DNA of 17,804 nt from Deltaproteobacteria bacterium (GTDB lineage Bacteria; Desulfobacterota; Dissulfuribacteria; Dissulfuribacterales; QOAL01), in assembly GCA_027068235.1 (NCBI GenBank), contig JAMOUE010000013.1:1-17804 (forward strand). Direction: 5' to 3'. Below the pieces are notes generated by a model that saw nothing but the letters and a program-made list of their open reading frames with translations, did not search any database and was not told the DNA's origin. Positions 15,472 through 17,804 of the stretch are shown here, in pieces (within the stretch, counting starts at the first letter, position 1; every line of letters begins with the position of its first letter). Made by a program: the position numbers and the translations under genes.

Positions 15472-15486
15472 AGCAACTGCCGTGCC
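15472..15486 (-). promoter_or_regulatory. sigma-54 (-24/-12) promoter of rex-tauE
   Basis: Read on the minus strand the sequence is GGCACG-GCAG-TTGCT, an exact match to the core sigma-54 consensus with ten bases between GG and GC. The predicted start is near 15461, giving a leader of about 28 bases that contains the rex AGGAGG. This is the best promoter in the window. Confidence 0.72.
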
Positions 15487-15738
15487 TTAAAAGTTAAGAA
15501 ATTATTAAGTTTTTTTGTGAGTAATTTTAGGCTGTTATGGTGTAGGCTCTATGTTGAGGTCTAAAAGTTAGAATCAAAATGCAGCTTTTCTATTGCAGGG
15601 TTATCCGGTGTAATCTCATGATTTTAAAGGAAAAATATGAAAAACAAATTTATAGAGGCCAAATGAGCAAACAAAAATTTTCAATTTTTCAACAGGTTAT
15701 AAAAATGTTCTCATATGAAAAAAGAAAATAAGTCCTGT

Positions 15739-15785
15739 TTTGTGCGTGGATTAATACACAAAGAAGTGCAGCAAAAAAATTGCAC
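15739..15785. promoter_or_regulatory. paired inverted repeats, possible activator sites
   Basis: TTTGTG (15739-15744) and CACAAA (15757-15762) form a repeat with a 12-base gap; GTGCA (15766-15770) and TGCAC (15781-15785) form another with a 10-base gap. A third TGCAC sits at 15802-15806. They lie about 250-300 bp upstream of the rex sigma-54 element, a workable distance for a bacterial enhancer-binding protein. No such regulator is encoded in the window. Confidence 0.3.
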
Positions 15786-15834
15786 CAAATTCAAAAAAGG
15801 ATGCACTTGACAAGTTAATGAGGTAGCTAACCTT

Positions 15835-15950
15835 TTGATATTAAAGAGAAAGGAAAATATAAGGTTGTCGAAAGGTAAGGCGCTAAAGGTTATAAGCCTA
15901 CCTTGCTTTACGGATACTTCCCGCCTATTGAGGGAGGTAATGAGTTTTTT
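15835..15950 (+). ncRNA. candidate small RNA or structured transcript (low support)
   Basis: A promoter-like TTGATA-N17-TATAAG (15835-15863) is followed by a stem of AAGGTA/TACCTT plus GGC/GCC with one bulged A (15872-15904), then CTTCCC/GGGAGG (15917-15937) and a T-run (15945-15950) eight bases later. No ORF of useful length is present. The GAAA and GGCGC elements recall the c-di-GMP GEMM riboswitch, but the order and pairings do not fit. It points toward the 3' end of the aminotransferase gene, so antisense action is possible. Confidence 0.28.
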
Positions 15951-15982
15951 AAGTTTTAATGAGGATTGTTAGAAAGATATAG

Positions 15983-16012
15983 ATATCTTCTTAGTAAATA
16001 TCTTCTTAGTAA
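15983..16012. repeat. 15-bp perfect tandem duplication across a stop codon
   Basis: ATATCTTCTTAGTAA occurs twice back to back (15983-15997 and 15998-16012). The second copy contains the aminotransferase stop codon, so the first copy is a duplicate of the gene's last bases placed just beyond it. An overlapping palindrome AAGATAT-AG-ATATCTT spans 15974-15989. Confidence 0.85.
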
Positions 16013-17196
16013 TTCTTTTTCATAAATTGTTCTAGCCTGTCGTAGGCTTCATTTAGGACCTGCTCATCAGGTAAAAATACGATTCGGAAGTGAGGTGTTT
16101 TGGGAAGACTTCCAAAACCGCTTCCATGCACCACTACGACCCCTGTTTCCCTTATAAGCTTTTTGACAAAATCTTGATCCTTTACATCAAGATTAATCCT
16201 TGGAAAGGCATAAAAGGCACCTTCTGGTTCCTGGCAAAAGATCCCAGGTATATTATTGAGCCTTTCAACTGTTAGATCGCGTCTGCTCCTAAGTTTTTGT
16301 CTTGTATCCTTTAGGTGGGATTGATTGCCATTTAATGCCACCGGAATGGCAAATTGTTTTGGATGGCTGGCACAGAGTCTGGCCCTGGCAAGTTTCCTCA
16401 TTGCCTCTGTATAGTCTTCCACAAGCTCAGGTGCTCCGCTTACAATAGACCAACCTATCCTAAATCCCGGGGCTAAATAGCTCTTTGATAGGCCATTGAA
16501 TGTGACCATGGGTAAATCATGATCTAGAGAGGCAATGCTTACGTGTTCTTTGCCATTGAGGATGAGCTTGTCATAGATTTCATCACTCATGATGAGAAGG
16601 TTATATTTTTTTGCAAGTTCAATAACCTGAAGAAGAGTCTCTTTGCTGTAAACTGCTCCTGTGGGATTGTTGGGATTTATCAGTACTATAGCCCTGGTTT
16701 TATCATCTATCTGGGATTCCATGTGGTCAATGTCTGGTTGCCATTCCTTTTCTTCATTGAGAAGATAAGGTCTGGCCTCTCCAATCAGTCGACTGAGTAG
16801 GGCATTATAAAGTGGATATCCGGGAGAGGGCACAAGTACATTCTCTCCCTTATTAACCAGGGCAGACAAGGCAAAGTCTATTGCTTCACTAGCTCCTGTG
16901 GTTATCAAGACTTCATGGGGTTTTATGCCCTTTCGTTGAGCCTCCTGTTTAATGGCTTCTATGGCTTCAGGCACGCCTTCAGAGGCGCTGTAGCATGTAT
17001 GGTTTTGAAGCATTGCTTCATAGGTGGCATCCAAAAGGTGCCTAGGCGTATGGAAACCATACAGTACAGGATCTCCAATGTTGAGAAAGATCAGATCTCC
17101 TCCCTGCTCTTTACGTCTATTGGCTTCTTGGAGGATATCCCTGATGGCATATTCTATGTGTTCTGTTCTGTGAGAAGGCTCTATTTTCTTCAGCAT
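16006..17196 (-). CDS. class I/II PLP-dependent aminotransferase, AlaA-like
   Basis: The 396-residue cytosolic enzyme has a fold-type I PLP signature: INPNNPTGAVYS (173-184), SDEIYDKL (204-211), the lysine motif SKSYLAPGFRIGW (237-249) with Lys238 as the Schiff-base residue, and RIVFLP (371-376) with the carboxylate-binding Arg371. The start (FLNIGDPVLYGF, 37-48), FNGLSKSY and the overall length closely follow E. coli AlaA-type alanine aminotransferases, so glutamate-pyruvate transamination is the likely reaction; a different amino acid specificity cannot be excluded. ATG 17196 is preceded only by a weak GTGGTTAA. It is transcribed away from the PHP gene and does not appear functionally tied to the transport genes. 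A TTGACA lies upstream on its strand (17264-17269), without a good -10. Confidence 0.88.
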   Translation of the reverse strand: MLKKIEPSHRTEHIEYAIRDILQEANRRKEQGGDLIFLNIGDPVLYGFHTPRHLLDATYEAMLQNHTCYSASEGVPEAIEAIKQEAQRKGIKPHEVLITTGASEAIDFALSALVNKGENVLVPSPGYPLYNALLSRLIGEARPYLLNEEKEWQPDIDHMESQIDDKTRAIVLINPNNPTGAVYSKETLLQVIELAKKYNLLIMSDEIYDKLILNGKEHVSIASLDHDLPMVTFNGLSKSYLAPGFRIGWSIVSGAPELVEDYTEAMRKLARARLCASHPKQFAIPVALNGNQSHLKDTRQKLRSRRDLTVERLNNIPGIFCQEPEGAFYAFPRINLDVKDQDFVKKLIRETGVVVVHGSGFGSLPKTPHFRIVFLPDEQVLNEAYDRLEQFMKKNY

Positions 17197-17310
17197 TTTT
17201 ATTTAACCACAATAAAATATAAATTGTTACCAAACGACCTATGTTTTCACCTATTTATTAAAGTTGTCAACTGCTTTTTTTTATATGGCATTTTCTAGAA
17301 TGTTAATCAC

Positions 17311-17371
17311 AGTAAATATTCAAATGGAAGACCACCGTGTAGGAAAGATGAGATCATGTCTAATATTTACT
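17311..17371. promoter_or_regulatory. 10-bp perfect inverted repeat in a divergent promoter region
   Basis: AGTAAATATT (17311-17320) and AATATTTACT (17362-17371) are exact reverse complements separated by 41 bases, between the divergently oriented aminotransferase and PHP genes. The spacing is too long for one dimer but fits two sites with looping, or a stem. No regulator is known. Confidence 0.4.
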
Positions 17372-17464
17372 TCCTTATATCTTTAATCGAAACAATATCC
17401 TATTTTCTTGACTCGAGGCCAAGATTGTGTGAAGTTTTGTCAACGTATTAGACCGAGGTGTAAA

Positions 17465-17804
17465 ATGGCAAAAAGATGGCCCCCCTGGCCCAGGGATGTT
17501 TTTCTGGCAGATTTTCACATACACTCACGCTACAGCAGGGCAACTAGTAAGGACATGGAACCCCTGGGTATTAACCGGATAGCCAAGTTAAAAGGTATTT
17601 CTGTGGTTGGAACCGGGGACTTTACCCATCCAGCCTATCTTAAAGAGTTGGAAGAAAAGCTAGAGCCCCTTGGTAATGGGCTTTTTGTATGCAGGGAAGA
17701 TCCTGAGGGAACCAGGTTCATTCTGACAGCAGAGGTTTCCAACATTTTTACTTGGAAAGGAAAGGGAAGACGAATACATACGGTGCTTTTTGCCCCTGAT
17801 TTCA
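17465..17804 (+). CDS. endonuclease Q-like PHP domain protein, 3' end outside window
   Basis: The 113 visible residues start at ATG 17465, with GAGGTG upstream. They contain the PHP metal motif DFHIHSRYSRATSKDM (His-x-His after the first strand), then VVGTGDFTHPAYLKEL, FILTAEVSNIF and KGRRIHTVLFAPDF. This is the N-terminal signature of the endonuclease Q family, which cuts DNA at deaminated bases (uracil, hypoxanthine). In many bacteria the same domain is fused to or annotated with a UvrD-type helicase, so the full gene could be much longer. The first gene of its unit, it is divergent from the aminotransferase; a TATTAG lies close upstream but no clean promoter is seen. Too little of the gene is present to check the rest of the active site. 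Confidence 0.8.
   Translation, partial: MAKRWPPWPRDVFLADFHIHSRYSRATSKDMEPLGINRIAKLKGISVVGTGDFTHPAYLKELEEKLEPLGNGLFVCREDPEGTRFILTAEVSNIFTWKGKGRRIHTVLFAPDF

Noticed and set aside
15739..15762. TTTGTG...CACAAA as a Rex operator
   Set aside because: Rex sites have an 8-base gap (TTGTG-N8-CACAA); here the gap is 12 bases, so autoregulation is not supported.
15862..15915. c-di-GMP GEMM-type riboswitch
   Set aside because: Isolated similarities (GAAA, GGCGC, AAAGG) occur, but the P2 and P3 pairings and element order cannot be built, and no gene follows on that strand.
1..17804. CRISPR arrays, tRNA or rRNA genes, insertion sequences
   Set aside because: No repeat-spacer pattern, cloverleaf, rRNA segment or transposase frame was seen on either strand.

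Overview
The window looks like chromosomal DNA from a sulfur-metabolising, anaerobic member of the old Deltaproteobacteria (Desulfobacterota-like). This placement is an inference. It rests on the transporter content, a Rex redox repressor, sigma-54 style promoters, an EndoQ-type PHP gene, and a dispersed palindromic element of the GTCATTGC...GAAGCAATC type that I associate with such genomes. No rRNA or marker protein is present to fix the taxon.

Left part (2-7134): the end of a TauE/SafE-type carrier gene, then a spacer with a strong intrinsic terminator. A tight four-gene plus-strand operon follows: an SLC13-type anion permease with two internal RCK_C (TrkA_C) domains, a P-permease (ArsB/NhaD type) with a His-rich extracytoplasmic N-terminal domain, a tandem universal stress protein, and a secreted FGE-sulfatase-fold protein without the catalytic cysteines. 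A clear terminator closes the operon.

Middle (7135-12842): a 700-bp non-coding stretch holds a structured segment, a degenerate palindromic repeat element, a 14-bp palindrome, a possible sigma-54 promoter and a hairpin-rich leader. Then come a half-length Usp-like protein, a second TauE/SafE carrier and an Alph_Pro_TM (TIGR02186-like) membrane-anchored protein. A tandem hairpin/terminator sits directly before the ribosome binding site of an 864-residue PEP-synthase-like dikinase that lacks the usual C-terminal PEP/pyruvate TIM barrel.

Right part (12888-17804): on the minus strand, rex and a third TauE/SafE carrier (with a large extracytoplasmic N-terminal domain) form an apparent operon behind an almost ideal sigma-54 -24/-12 element. 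A 570-bp spacer carries inverted repeats and a candidate small RNA. Next is an AlaA-type aminotransferase gene (minus), then a divergent spacer with a 10-bp inverted repeat, and the start of an endonuclease Q-like PHP gene cut by the right edge.

Taken together, about 15 kb hold five multi-pass carriers of families that move sulfite, sulfonates, sulfate-like or other oxyanions. They are interleaved with nucleotide-sensing (Usp), redox-sensing (Rex) and phosphotransfer (dikinase-like) proteins. The simplest reading is an anion/sulfur-compound export or exchange locus tied to redox and energy state. Substrates cannot be read from the sequence.
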